A DNA stretch of 64,000 nt from Pratylenchus scribneri (taxonomy: Eukaryota > Nematoda > Chromadorea > Rhabditida > Pratylenchidae), in the NCBI GenBank assembly GCA_030063045.1, contig JAQSEB010000032.1:186001-250000 (forward strand), written 5' to 3'. Positions within the stretch are counted from its first letter, which is position 1. Every line of letters begins with the position of its first letter. The position numbers and the translations under genes are program-made. Under the pieces are notes generated by a model, which ran no database searches, had not been told where the DNA came from, and worked only from the letters and a program-made list of their open reading frames with translations. Of this stretch, positions 52,153 through 64,000 are shown piece after piece.

Positions 52153-55100
52153 ATGGATCAAAATGCCTGCGCAGAATGTGGTTTCTCCACCGGTGATTTA
52201 GCGGAATTTACTCGACATGTGGAAAGACACGAAAATGGAAATGGCCAACAAAAATTGGGCAAAGAGAGAAGAAAGAATGAAAGGAAAAAATGCCAACAAA
52301 TGGAAATGATGGAAACAGAGGCAGAACAAGCGGATGACAATGCCAATGAATTTGATGAGGTGGATGAATATTTTAAAAATAATTTATTCAAAATATAATT
52401 TAAAAATATTTTCCCCATTATTTATTGCCTAATGGAACTTTCTTTCTCCCTTATTAAAATGAATCATTTTGATCTTTGCCGAAACTGCAATTCTCTTTTT
52501 GGCGCAAAAGGCGGACAAAAAAGTATTCAACATTTTCTCAACCTCAATTATTGCTCCCTTTTTGCCCCTTTAACTAAATAATTCAGTCAAGTATAATTAG
52601 CAAATTCAATTTTTTGCCCTTTCTTTTGAATGAAGTCGGTGCTTTTTTTTACTTCTTTTTTGCCGACAAATTTGCCGAACATTTAGTTGGGAAATTGCCC
52701 TGACCGACTTTTCTAACTTCAGGCCAATCGCCAATCCCAATCAAAGCGGTAAAATCCTTTTATGTCGTACTCCTCATTCATTACTTTATTTTATTTTTTG
52801 CACTACACAAGTATATAAATATTTTTTAAAGAAAATCATAAAATTATTTTTCAACATTCCCTACCGATTATTTAAATATTTTCTTCATTAAAATTTGGGT
52901 CATTGCCATATTTTCAAGAAAAAAGAGAAACCAATTTCAAGGACAAAATTTCCCAAAGAACGGAGAAAATATTGGCGAAATTTGTAAAGAAATGCGCGAA
53001 ATCCATTCGCCCAAATCGCCGTTTCTTCCACTTTCGTCCTTCCAATTTTTCTAAAAATTCGTCACTCTTTCCAATAATATAAATTAAAAAACTGAATATT
53101 TTTTTAGAAAAACAGAATTCATTTTTAATTTTTCCTCATATTTCATTAGATTGAACATAATTTGGACGAAGAGAATGCCGAAAATTCCGCCGAAGTGTTG
53201 GGATTGGCAGATTTGAGTCGTTTTTTGAGTGCAGCCGCCGATTCAAATTGTCAAGCAGAAGCAGGAGAAGAAGAAGAAGATCTGCAGGAAGAAGAATCAC
53301 CAAATTCGGGTGCATCACTCTCGCCAATGTCCATGTCCACCAATAATCATTATTCGGCAACAGAAGAGTGAGTTACGATAAAAAAGGAATTTAATTGTTT
53401 AAATTAAATTAAGGAAAGATTTTTTCAAAATCGCGATTTAGGTTTTTGGCCAAAAAAAAATTCAATTTTTTTGAAATCTACACATCATTGAATATAATAA
53501 ACTCATTTGACCGTTATTTATAATTTTTAAAAATTAGAAATGCCAATTTTGAAAAACACTTTGGGCTTTTCTATAGCATACCCCTTCCCCTTATTGATCG
53601 TTTTCTTGTTGAGATATGGCCAAAAGAATGGCCAAATTACTAATGAAGAATTGTTATATTCGGCTGATTTTTTATCCTGAATATATTTTCATATCCAAGA
53701 AATCATTTGAGATTTAATTAAAGAATATTAGCAATGTAAAATTTACTTTTTAGGAATTAACAATTCATTTCAAATTTTATCCCAAATATTTTCAGCATCC
53801 CCGATGGCCAAGAGGATACGGCAAAAATAAAACAACAAAAATCAAAAAGTTGCCCATCGACAAGTGCTGGAGGGGGCCATCATCATAAAAAAGGACGAGG
53901 AGGTGGAAATGGTGGGGGCGGTGGCGGCAAAACAACGCACCGATGCCCACATTGTACATTTACAACCTTTATGTCACAACATATGAAAAGTCATTTGGTA
54001 AGAATTTGCATAAATTAATATGAAAATTTGGTATAAATTAAATAAATTATTAAAATGCAAAAAAATTGGGCGGTTCAGTTGCTTCTATTTAAAAAATTGA
54101 TAGAAATATTTTTTTTTGATATTTTCAGCGAGCCCATGAAAATTTTGTTGGTCAAATGTATATTTGCGATGTTTGCGGGATGGCGGTTGGTGGCATTAAA
54201 ATTAATTTTAATTACAATTATTTTCTTTATTTATTTTTAATTAATTTTATAATTAATTAAATTATTTTATATATACTCCTTTTTTTTTCACAGTTCTCCC
54301 AAAAGGCGAATATGCACAGGCATCGGGGCACACATTCCGGTGTTAAACCCTACGAATGCCGATTTTGCCAGAAAAGATTCTTCCGCAAGGATCAGGTGAA
54401 TTGATTGAATTGATTAATTAGAAAAAAATTTTTGATAGTAAAATGGAAATGGTACATGAATAATAACCATATTTTCAATAATTTACTCATTTTGGACATA
54501 GTATTTGATTTTGGACTTACAATTGGGTCATTGGATTGATATGCTTTAAGATTATATCATCAAGCCATTTGAACCAAAAATTGATAAAAGTTTTAAAACG
54601 GCACATTGGCAAATTTCATTCTGGCATAAATGCTAATATTTCGAATAAATTTGATACCAATCTAGTCTTAATAAACCACACCAAAATAATAAACAATTGT
54701 CTTATACATTCGCCAATTTTCTTCTTTCATTTTCTGACAAATATTTTAACATTTAATAATTTTTATAAATTTAATTTAATTTCCCTTCGCAGATGCAGGA
54801 ACACTCAATGACCCATATTAAAACGGGCGATGATTTTGATTGTCCGGTGAGCCATTCAAAATTTTTTATTTTTTATTATTTTAATTTTTTTCCAATCTAA
54901 AAATAATTTCAAAATTAATGCAGGTTTCCGGCTGTGATCAAACATTTTCCCAGCATTCATTGTTGCGCCAACATTTGGACCATAAACATCAAATTGCATC
55001 CACCCTTCAGGCAAAATGCAAACGATGCACTTTGGTTAGCCAATTTGAAAATATTTTTATTAAATATTTTATTTATTTTGGAAGAATTCACCGCCATATT

Positions 55101-58100
55101 TTTTATAATATTTTCCCATCATTTTTTATTATTTAATTTATAATTTAATTTCCCTTCAGCAATTCTCCAATTCCCGTCGATTGCTCCTCCATTACCAAAC
55201 AAAACATGATGAATATTATTGCAGAGTTTCTCCAGTTCCAGAGGTGGGGATCAAATAAAAATACAAATTAATTTTTTTTTTTTGTTTCTTTTTCGCAGGG
55301 CCAATCCCCAGTGAAAAGGATGAATGGCCAATTGAAGGGGGCCGAATCTTCCCAAAATTCTCCAGCGGACGCAGAAGCATTGTCCACAAAGAGAAGATCG
55401 AGGAAGAGACCAAGGACCTCAAATAGCTCAACAAATGAATCATCGACGGCAAAAACATCAAAACAGGTAAAAATAGAGAGTTTTGAAACAACAAAAATTG
55501 GGAAAGAAACAGTAAGGTTTTGATGTTGATAAGGCTTTTGGATTAATTTATTTAGTATTTTATTTGGGAATAAAATTGGGTAGAAAATAAAATCAAATCT
55601 TAAAAGCACTGACAAATGTTTTATATTTAGCGATTTTGGGTCAAAAATTTTGTCGAATCATAATTTTAACTTTCAATTTAGCATAAAATATAATCAATTA
55701 AATTTCATTAAAATTTTATAGCTAATTTTATACCCAATAAAATGCTATCTAAATTAATCAAACAATTTGATCACCATAGACAATAAACCCTTTTATCTAA
55801 TTGTCAAATAGCCAAAAATGGGAAAATTCTAAAATATTTTTATCTCATTTGTTTTCCATTCAAGTTGTCCACATCTTCATCCACCACAATTTGCAATTAT
55901 AATGTTGATGAATTGTTGAAATTAGAATGCAATGGAGGACATTCATCTGTTTCAGCCTCGGTCAGTCCGGCGATTTTCGATCAAATTGGAGGACAACAAC
56001 AAAATTCAGCAACGGCAACACCATTATTTGTTGAGGTGGAAAATCAAATAATTAATTAAAATTCTCATAATTAATTAAATTAATTTTAATATTTTTGCAG
56101 CCTTCCCCGAGTCAATGTTCGAATAGCCCTGTTGCTTCTGCCTCCGGTGGATTTGATTTATTCAGAGAACATTTGTTTCGAACTTGTTCTTCGGCTGCTC
56201 TTTTTTCGAATTCTGGTGCATTTTTAGGAGGATCAGCATCAGCATCAGCAGGTATACAAATGGGGAATACCGATCTCATAAAATCATAATAATTTTATAT
56301 ATTTATATTAAAAATGATTTTATATTTTAATCCATATAGAACACAAAAAAAATATTAAAATTTTGGATAGATAGGGTTAGTTTTGCAAAGAAACATGTTT
56401 GGCTATTTTTTGTGGTATCAAAAATTCCGATTTTCCTTTATGCGAAAATTTATGAGAAATTAAAAAAATACTATTTCAAAAATGCAATTTTATTTTTAAA
56501 ATAATATTATGAAAAATAAAAATAATTAAAAATTTATAGAAAATATTTATTTTTCAGTCTCAAAAGAACAAAACAATAATCAAAATGCGGCTGCAGCTGC
56601 CGCAATGGCATCAGCCGCTGCCGCCCAATTATTTATGCAATCATTGATGTTCCAACATCATCAACCATCGCCTCAACAACAAATAATGGCATCAAATCCA
56701 GTACCAGCGTTAAAAAGTGATAATAGACAATCAGCTCCGCCCGAAGGCTCATCAGGCAAAAATTATTTGCCGATGGCAAAAAGTCCTCCAGATTGTCGAG
56801 GATTGGTAAAAAAAAAAGAAAATTTAAATGAAAAATAAATTTGGCAATTTTAGATTTTAAATGGATTAAAATCTTCACAAAATCTTCCATCAAAAATGGC
56901 AAAAAAGGAACCAATAATGGAGGAAAAGCCAATGGATTTATGTTCCACTCAAAAAGTAAATGGCATAAATGATGACGGTAATGGTGATGCATCCGAATCA
57001 GAAGAACATCTCTCATCAATGGAAATGGACAAAAATTCATCAACTATTGAAGAAGGCAAATGAATAAATTTTATTAATTTTTTATGAATAATTTTCTAGG
57101 TGGTACAAAAGAACATATGCCAATGCCAAATGTGGAAATTGAATTAAAATTGGGCAATTCAAAATCACCGAATCGAAAAATTCTTGGAAAGGAAACGAAA
57201 AAACAAGTATAAATTGAGTGAATAACATTTTTTAAATTGAAATTATATTTAATAAGGCTTCACAATCGCAACAAAATCCATCAATTGCGAATCATCACTC
57301 AGGCCATAATTCAACAACTCATTCGCCTTCTTCATCGTCAACGGCATCATCAAGTGTTGATGTGGGTGGGGGAAGTGCAACTTCATCAAATGATTCGCCA
57401 TTAAAGGCAAAAATTATTATTTTTACAATTTATCTGTGACGAATAATTTTTGAAGGTTTTAAATGGACTTTCTGCCGGTTCATCTGCCGGATTATTGAGT
57501 CGAGTGATGGCCTCTTCCGAGGGACTTTTGAAAGAGGCACTCGATCAAAATGGGGTAAGATTAAAATATTATAAATTATTTAATTATAATTAATTTCACT
57601 CTTTTTTATGTAATAATTGATATTTTGGAATTATATACGGAATTGTAATTTTTGGGGTACTTTTTCAAAATTGCAATGTAAATGTTTTTTTCGGGAAAAT
57701 ATTTTTTTTACATTTGTAAATGTTTTATAGCAATGAATTACAAATATGTTTTCAAGTACCTTTTCAAATTGAAATTAGCTTTAGGGTAATCTTTTCTCTA
57801 TTGAAAAATTTTGTTTTTTTTTTCAAAATTATTTTCCCACAATTTAAATTTGTTCTCATTTATTATTTAAAATTTCAATAAAATTTTAATATTTTTAGGA
57901 CATGGACTGCACCCATTGTGGCCTGATTTTCAGTGATCAAACATTGTATTTATTGCATAAAGGCCTTCATTCCGAAGCAGACCCATGGCGATGCAATTTG
58001 TGTGGACAGGTGAATAATTTACAATTTAAATAATTAAAATTAATTTGATTAATTTTAGCGATGCAACGACAAATACACATTTACGACCCATATTGTTAGC

Positions 58101-58115
58101 AGCGATCATTCATAA
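52153..58115 (+). CDS. hbl-1: Hunchback/Ikaros-family C2H2 zinc finger transcription factor (HBL-1-like)
   Basis: A nuclear DNA-binding regulator; nematode HBL-1 controls larval timing. I traced 18 exons: 52153-52359, 53150-53367, 53796-53997, 54129-54185, 54294-54395, 54793-54846, 54924-55034, 55160-55243, 55299-55466, 55865-56035, 56101-56251, 56558-56805, 56854-57055, 57100-57206, 57257-57406, 57456-57554, 57899-58009, 58059-58115. One N-terminal finger (CAECGFSTGDLAEFTRHVERH) and an acidic stretch come first. A central array follows: HRCPHCTFTTFMSQHMKSH, CDVCGMAFSQKANMHRHRGTH, YECRFCQKRFFRKDQMQEH, a CPVSGCDQTF finger and CKRCTLQFSNSRRLLLH. A basic KRRSRKRPR patch, a poly-Ala/Gln region and PMDLCS (CtBP-binding-like) come next. 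Two C-terminal dimerisation-type fingers (CTHCGLIFSDQTLYLLHKGLH, CNLCGQRCNDKYTFTTH) end HIVSSDHS. Two introns appear to have GC donors. The paralogue ztf-16 is the alternative. Confidence 0.88.
53443..53625. repeat. Palindromic MITE-like repeat, TTTTGGCC-ended family, intronic copy
   Basis: It lies in intron 2 of the zinc finger gene. The ends are TTTTTGGCCAAAA and TATGGCCAAAAG, and the right part has TTGGGCTTTTCTATAGCATA, like the CTTTGGGCTT/TATATCGCCTT part of the copy at 37007. The left arm is badly decayed, so the limits are approximate. Confidence 0.55.
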
Positions 58116-61100
58116 TGTCCGATTTTTTTGGAACATATTTTTTAATTTTACTTCCAAACATATCAAATTAATTATTATTATATTGTTACAAATCAATTTT
58201 CCAAATATTTCCAAGAATGATTTATCATTTAGAATTTTAATTTTTTAAAATATTTTCCATTTGAAATTTTCGCATTCCTTTTATAATTTTTAGTGTTGCC
58301 CAAATTTCTCAGGTTTTTTTTGAATATTTGTAAACCACAGACTTATCAGTATCAACCAAATTTGATTTGTGATTTTTATTGTAATTCATGGCTGGGCATT
58401 TTTTATATCATTTCTTTTTTTACTTTATATCATAAATTTTCATATTTTTTGAGTACTTAATTCGATTTTAATGAATAAATTTTGTCCATTTATTAATTAT
58501 TTGATTTTAATGGATCTTTGACATCGGTGAATTTTATTAAAAAAAAACTAATTTAGGTTGAAAAATTGGGCAAAAAATAAAGGAAAATGCAAAAAAAAAA
58601 ATAATCCAACTATGTTCACAATTTTTAATATTAAAATGTTTCTTTCTACACTTTCTAAAGAAATACTAAATTTTATCCTGATTCATCAAATTTCCATAAG
58701 AATCAGCTAGCAATTTGAGTGAATGTAAAAGGAGAGAATTTTATATGGCTTAATTCAAATAAACAAATTTTTGGATGCTTTTTCTTGGAATTTGTTGGAT
58801 GGAAGGAATACATTATTTTCGTGTCATTTTTTTGCCACAACCTTGGCCCTTTCCATAAATGGTTAAATATTTTTGAAACATTAATCTTATAACAAAAATG
58901 ACTTCAACGAACTAATTGAATGGTGATGTGAGCTGAAAACAGAATCGCCTATAAAATCACCAGAATTGGCCGCAACATGTCCATTCGATATAATTTTTTC
59001 CAAACATAAAATTATCCACTCCCCTTCACCTTTATCCACCCAAAATAGCACACTTCACATCCAAAACTGATGAATGAGATACAAAATCCTATCAAATGGT
59101 GCCTATCTCGAGGGTCACTCATATTTTTTAATTCCAAGCACATCCCCCATAACCCACTCATCAGCTACTCCTCCTTTTCAAGAGGCCTCCTCCTTTTTGT
59201 TGTAAATTTAGCATTTTTTGTGTCCCCTGCGGCAGTATATACTTCATCCCTTCCAATTTCCATCATTTTCGCCGGCGGCCATTGCCCATCATCCACTCCC
59301 TTCATAATTATTCCCCCTATCCCTTATCCTTATTCCCCCTATTGCCATCGGATTCGTTGTTTGTTGACCATTTTGTGAAGTGCCGCTCAAACCCCTCGAC
59401 GAATCCATCCATCGTCAAGAATTGTCCATTCCCGATGGGCCTCCCAGCCTCATTTCCCTGTCCATCATTTTCGAATGGAAAATGCCCTCCGCTCATCCAC
59501 TTTAAGTCCTCTATGGCATTCGCCTTCCACCATCAAAGGATCAATCTTCTTCAAGCGACGAGATTTTGTGCCATTTGGTCCATCTTTCTTCCTTCCAATT
59601 CATCCCCACTTCTCTCGGGGCTCTTCATTTCGACCATTCTCGGTGGAGAATGAAGACCCAGAACAGTGGCCACCCATCCAAAAATTATCCTCCACCCACC
59701 AATTTTGCCCTCTATACTCCCATTAATCTTTTCTCCATCCAAATGGCAAAAGGCGCACACGACTCCCCGCTATAATATTTTCGCCGCGAGGCACTCTATA
59801 AATTATTTGAATTGCAGTTTGTCAGGCAATAAAACAATTCCGAATAATTTATTGGGGAATATTTCCCTTTAATGGCGGAAATTTTTTAAAACAGTTTCTA
59901 AAGGAAATATTTTAATTAAATTAGATTTTCCAAAATATGGTCAAAAAACTATTTTCCTAATTTCAATAATTACATTATAAATTCATACTAAAATTTTTTG
60001 ATAAAATCAAGTTAGAACTTTAGACAACGAATTTTATATCTTATTCAAATTAAAGTAGTGTTTTTAAGTGGCCCAAAATATTTAATTTTGCCATCTAATT
60101 ATAAGCTGCCTCGAAATTCTCCCTCCCCAAAAATATTCCTTATTCAATTTTCATTCAAATTTATTTAAAAATTTTAAATTCTTTGCCTCCAATTTCAATT
60201 TTAAAAATGATAAATTAGGTTCAATCATGCAATACAACAACAAAAATTCATTTCATCTCACTGGACCATCGCTCGCATCCATCTGCCTTTCCCTCCCTCA
60301 ATCCCTTTTACTCTCTTCTAAAGAATACTGTATAAATTGGGAGGGGTGGGGAATGGAGATGGTACAAAAATTTCCATTTCTTTCTATCCATCATGAAAAT
60401 GGATTCGGCGTGCAATTTGACATTGACAATTTTTTTAAACCCACCAAAATAAAACAAAACAATTCTGGTTTTGTCGATTCAATTAGATTGAATATAATTT
60501 CTGAAGAACATTTAATATTTTTTATTTCTTTGCCGAATTATATGTCAAATTAATGTCGTACCCAATCTCCTCCTTATTGTACAGTAACATTATGAATAGC
60601 CAATTAGACAAAACCACGCAAAATTTATTTTTTTTTGCCTTATTTCCTCTCTCCAATATTTAAAATCATTTCTTAATAAGTATTACAAAAAGGCACCAAT
60701 CAAATATGTTTTCCCTTTCGAAAATTACTCAAATTCGCACATTTAATTAAATGGCCCCATAAATTTTCGTAATCTCTTCCTCCCAAATGTAATATTTCTT
60801 CTGGGGCTTCACATAAATTTCCCCAACAAAATAATTGTGCACACATTTTGCCTCTAGGCCCAAATTTTGCCTCACTAATCGCCCACAGTTTCCGCCCTTT
60901 TGGCTGGGTCCATTCCCTTAGGGGCCATTTTTCATTCCCTCTAGGCAAACTTCGCTAAAGGCTAAAAATTCCGTCGGGAAAATGGAAGAAGAAAATTGAT
61001 GAGGAAAATCTGAAGAAGAGGAGAAATGGAGGAAGGGATTGGAAATTTTGGAGGTAAAAATGGAATGGAAGATGGACGACAATTTATTAGCAGGGTCCAA

Positions 61101-64000
61101 AACGGAGTATCATCGTCCAAAGAGGAAGGCGAAGAAGAATATGGCCACTTGGCCACAAATACATCTCCAAAGGTCTCGATTATTCACCTCTCCGGTCATT
61201 TACACTGCAAAAGGGATTTTGGGTACCCCTCGGGGGAAATGATGGACAGTGAAAAATGATGCCCCATAAATAATCTTCTTTCCCTCCAACTTTTGGTTCA
61301 GTATAGTTTTTGCTACTGGCACACGATTGCCCCTTGTCTTCCGGGCAAAAGTTCATCCTTGGTGTGTGCCTTCCGATGGGATTAATCCGTCAAATTCTCC
61401 TCTCCCTTTCCCTTTTTGGCCAATGTTTTCTGGCCCTATTGGAAGTGCCAAAAAGATGGATGAAGAGGAATTTTTGGGTATTTTTGTTGTGCCAGAGGAA
61501 AGGAGCAGGAACAGAGGAGATTGATGGACAAATTTAGGGGGATATTTTTATTCCAAGAATATTTTTGTACATCAAAAATTTTTTGGGCATCGAAGTTATT
61601 TTTAGCCCAAACAAAAATTTTTTCATTATTTTGTGACCAAATTTGGGATTAATTTGCTGTCAAATTTTTTGGCTTGCCAATTTTCCCTCAATTCTTTCCA
61701 AATCCAAAATTCCATTTAAAAAACAGCATTTTTTGCTCGCCAATTTCAAAAATGTCAAAAAGGGGAAAAAGAATTGGGTGGCGGCAAATCGGGACACAAA
61801 AAGAGGGAATCGGGAGGATAAAAGAGAGGAAGCCGATGTGAATGAATGCAAAGAGGGAATTGTATAGAAAAACAACAAAATTTGCGAAAATTGAAGGAGG
61901 ATTTGGCAGCAAAAAAAACATTTCTTGAGCAGCAAATTTTGCGTTCCATCTTCCAAATTAAATGAAAAATATTCCCAATTTTTTAAATATTTCATTTAAT
62001 TAAAATATTCCAAAAGTATAAATTGAATAGCCACCTTTTTGATTGCATTTAAAATGCTTTTGAATGGATATTTCCTTCCTGAATTGGTTGCTTTCTTTTT
62101 GAGCTATGCCAAAAATTGGTTTAAAATTTAAATATTTATAAGCGCATTTTATTCTATATTCCAATATTTTTGGAGGTAAATGCCCATAAATAGAGCGAAT
62201 GATAAGCTACGCAAAAAATTATATTTATGCCAAATTAGTTGGCAAAAATTCAAACTACTTTTCATTCTCACACACGGCATAATGGCCCTTGATTTAGCTG
62301 CTAAAACCATTAGTGCCCCCACTCTTCCCATTTTACGTGTTTTTTATTCAATGAGGAAGGAAGAGAAAGGGACAAAAAATGGCAACATTTCCCTCTGTTG
62401 CTGTGGCCACAAATGTTGGCTAAAGTGAAATATGGAAAATGGGAAGAAGCAAAAAATTGGAACCAGCCGAGCAAAGTGGACGATCGACGGCTGCCTCCTT
62501 ACCTTTTGCTAGGGGACAGCTATGAAAAAAAGAAAAGGAACGATGAGCGGTCAGCCGATACATCGCTCATCGCATTCGGCAAAAAAATATCTATTTTATT
62601 CCATTCATTATTCAACTAGAATCGTCCATTCAATAGAAACTCCAGTAGCAATTTTTCCTGTTGCATCCTATCCCCTTCCATTTATTTAAATTATGAGAAA
62701 ATATTTATTAATTTAAATTTAATTTATCCGAGATTCTGTATATCAAAAACTCGACAACTTTGCTCCTTTAAAACTTGGCATATTTTAAGACTTCAAGTTA
62801 GGTTTAAGTCAAAGGCTACAATTAAATAAAATATATTAAGCAGATTTTGTCTCATTTTATAGCCTAAAATTTTTTAACCGAACCTGAATGAATAATTCAA
62901 TAATTTTATCGGTAAATTAAAATTATGGCATCATCATCCTAAAATTATTTTCATAATGCCAATATTGCGTCGCTTCTCTCGCCACGACTTTTAAATGATT
63001 TTATCAAAAATGAAATTTTTAAAATCTTATTGCAGCTTATTACAAAATTAATTCAGATCGATCTATTCACAAATTCAAGTCCATCTTAACAATTTTGTTG
63101 GGTGGGCCAAAAATATTGGTCATTAATCTTCCACTTATCCCATTCGAATCCCCCCCCCCCTTCCCCCCCCCCCCCCCCCCCTTCCCATTCATTTCCCCCT
63201 ATTCATTTAGTGCTCCTCTCATTAATTTTGTCATCACCCAATATCCATCCCCACACCTGCTGCTCTGATGGCTTTGTGAAAATGAAGATACCCATTTGGC
63301 CAACTTTTTTTTTATCGGATTTATGCGCAAATTTCCTCTATTTTAATATTAATTTTAGTTGCCTTTCACATTTCACTCCAAAGAATTTAATCCATTTTGA
63401 CGGCCATTTTCCCTTCAAAAAATGTCTTCAAAATTTCATTCCTTGCCCTCTGGGCCGATTTATTCTTCCCCTCAATTTGTGCCTTTATCGGCCTCTTCCC
63501 TATGGCACATTTTTGATGGTGGTTCCGCCCCTTGCCCAACAAAAATTTATGGTTCACCCCTCCTCGGCATTGCGGGGACCGCCGATGGCCATAAATTATT
63601 TTGAGGGGAAGGGCGATTGGATTAATGCGCCAATTGTCGCCGTCGCCGAAAGACCCATTAAAAAGCCCGGCTAAATTCTCTTTTCGTTCAGCAACATATC
63701 CTCGCCTTTCTTTTTGCTTCCAATTCCCCGTCGATAATGTGCATCCCGAATATTTGTTCCCAGGGAGGGCCAAATTGGCCAATAAAATTGCGGCGCTAAT
63801 TTAATTTAATGATTTGTTGTATTTTGGATGATTTAATGGCATCCAAAATAATTTATGATAATTTAAAATTAAATTAATTAAATTACCTATATTTCCATGA
63901 AAAAGATTATTTAAATTTAAATTATTAATTATTTTAATTTGGATGATTTTATCGAAAATAAATATTAAAAAATATAAAAATTTTTAATTAAAAATATAAA
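58116..64000. other. Gene-poor region downstream of the zinc finger gene
   Basis: The first part presumably holds the 3' UTR of the zinc finger gene (stop 58113-58115). The rest resembles the upstream desert: pyrimidine-rich blocks (59130-59720, 63120-63800), AT-rich spacers, no spliced gene and no recognisable protein. The longest frame (63102-63674) runs through a poly-C tract and is compositional. By eye I see no perfect let-7 seed match (CTACCTC) in the ~1.5 kb after the stop. Confidence 0.55.
63150..63181. repeat. Double poly-C tract (11 C, TT, 19 C)
   Basis: Two C runs separated by TT within a pyrimidine-rich block. This is the third such tract in the window; all three lie in gene-poor DNA and have C on the plus strand. 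Confidence 0.95.

Noticed and set aside
63102..63674. 190-codon plus-strand frame
   Set aside because: It runs through the poly-C tract as a Pro run and is open because of composition. No family pattern.

Overview
This window reads as animal nuclear DNA, most likely nematode. Genes are split by many short introns (mostly 40-60 bp, AT-rich, acceptors ending TTTTAG, TTTCAG or AAAG). The proteins are animal ones (ASCC3, USP7, tetraspanin, GPAT3/4-type acyltransferase, RNFT-type RING protein, a Hunchback/Ikaros-family zinc finger factor resembling nematode HBL-1). HMG-CoA reductase lacks a membrane domain, and three introns appear to use GC-AG splice sites. A tylenchid/clade IV nematode is my guess; the species cannot be fixed from the sequence alone.

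Layout. 1-7148 (minus): most of an ASCC3-like Ski2-family helicase, running off the left edge, with an F-box-like gene just upstream. 7285-8406: a 1.1 kb foldback element with ~150 bp terminal inverted repeats. 8807-12168 (minus): HMG-CoA reductase plus a small unknown gene 115 bp upstream. 12614-14247: a Harbinger-like non-autonomous transposon carrying a second, 659 bp palindromic transposon with a perfect 8 bp target duplication. 14817-19985 (minus): USP7. 20702-21775 (plus): an unrecognised 293-residue protein gene, followed by a 329 bp hAT-like MITE. 22905-27296 (minus): RNFT-like RING ligase and a tetraspanin.

27916-34139 (plus) is the most unusual coding segment. A complete GPAT3/4-type acyltransferase gene (31096-34139) is preceded by a tandem, 3'-truncated copy (27916-29898). 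Between them lies an unrelated, intact three-exon gene for a small secreted or membrane protein (29926-30648). The two acyltransferase copies are mosaics: the first three exons and two introns are almost identical, later introns are strongly diverged, yet later exons remain nearly identical.

34140-52152 is an 18 kb stretch without a recognisable gene, unlike the dense left half. It holds a ~500 bp inverted duplication with arms 5 kb apart, long poly-C tracts, palindromic MITE-like repeats and long pyrimidine- or purine-biased blocks. 52153-58115 (plus) is an 18-exon Hunchback/Ikaros-type zinc finger gene, followed by another ~6 kb without genes. The deserts on both sides fit a developmental regulator with large flanking control regions, but that is inference.

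The genes do not form one pathway. They cover housekeeping roles (RNA/DNA helicase, deubiquitination, mevalonate synthesis, glycerolipid synthesis, membrane scaffolding) and one developmental transcription factor. Two same-strand pairs are close enough to be operon candidates (unknown gene/HMGR, 115 bp; F-box-like/ASCC3, about 200 bp).
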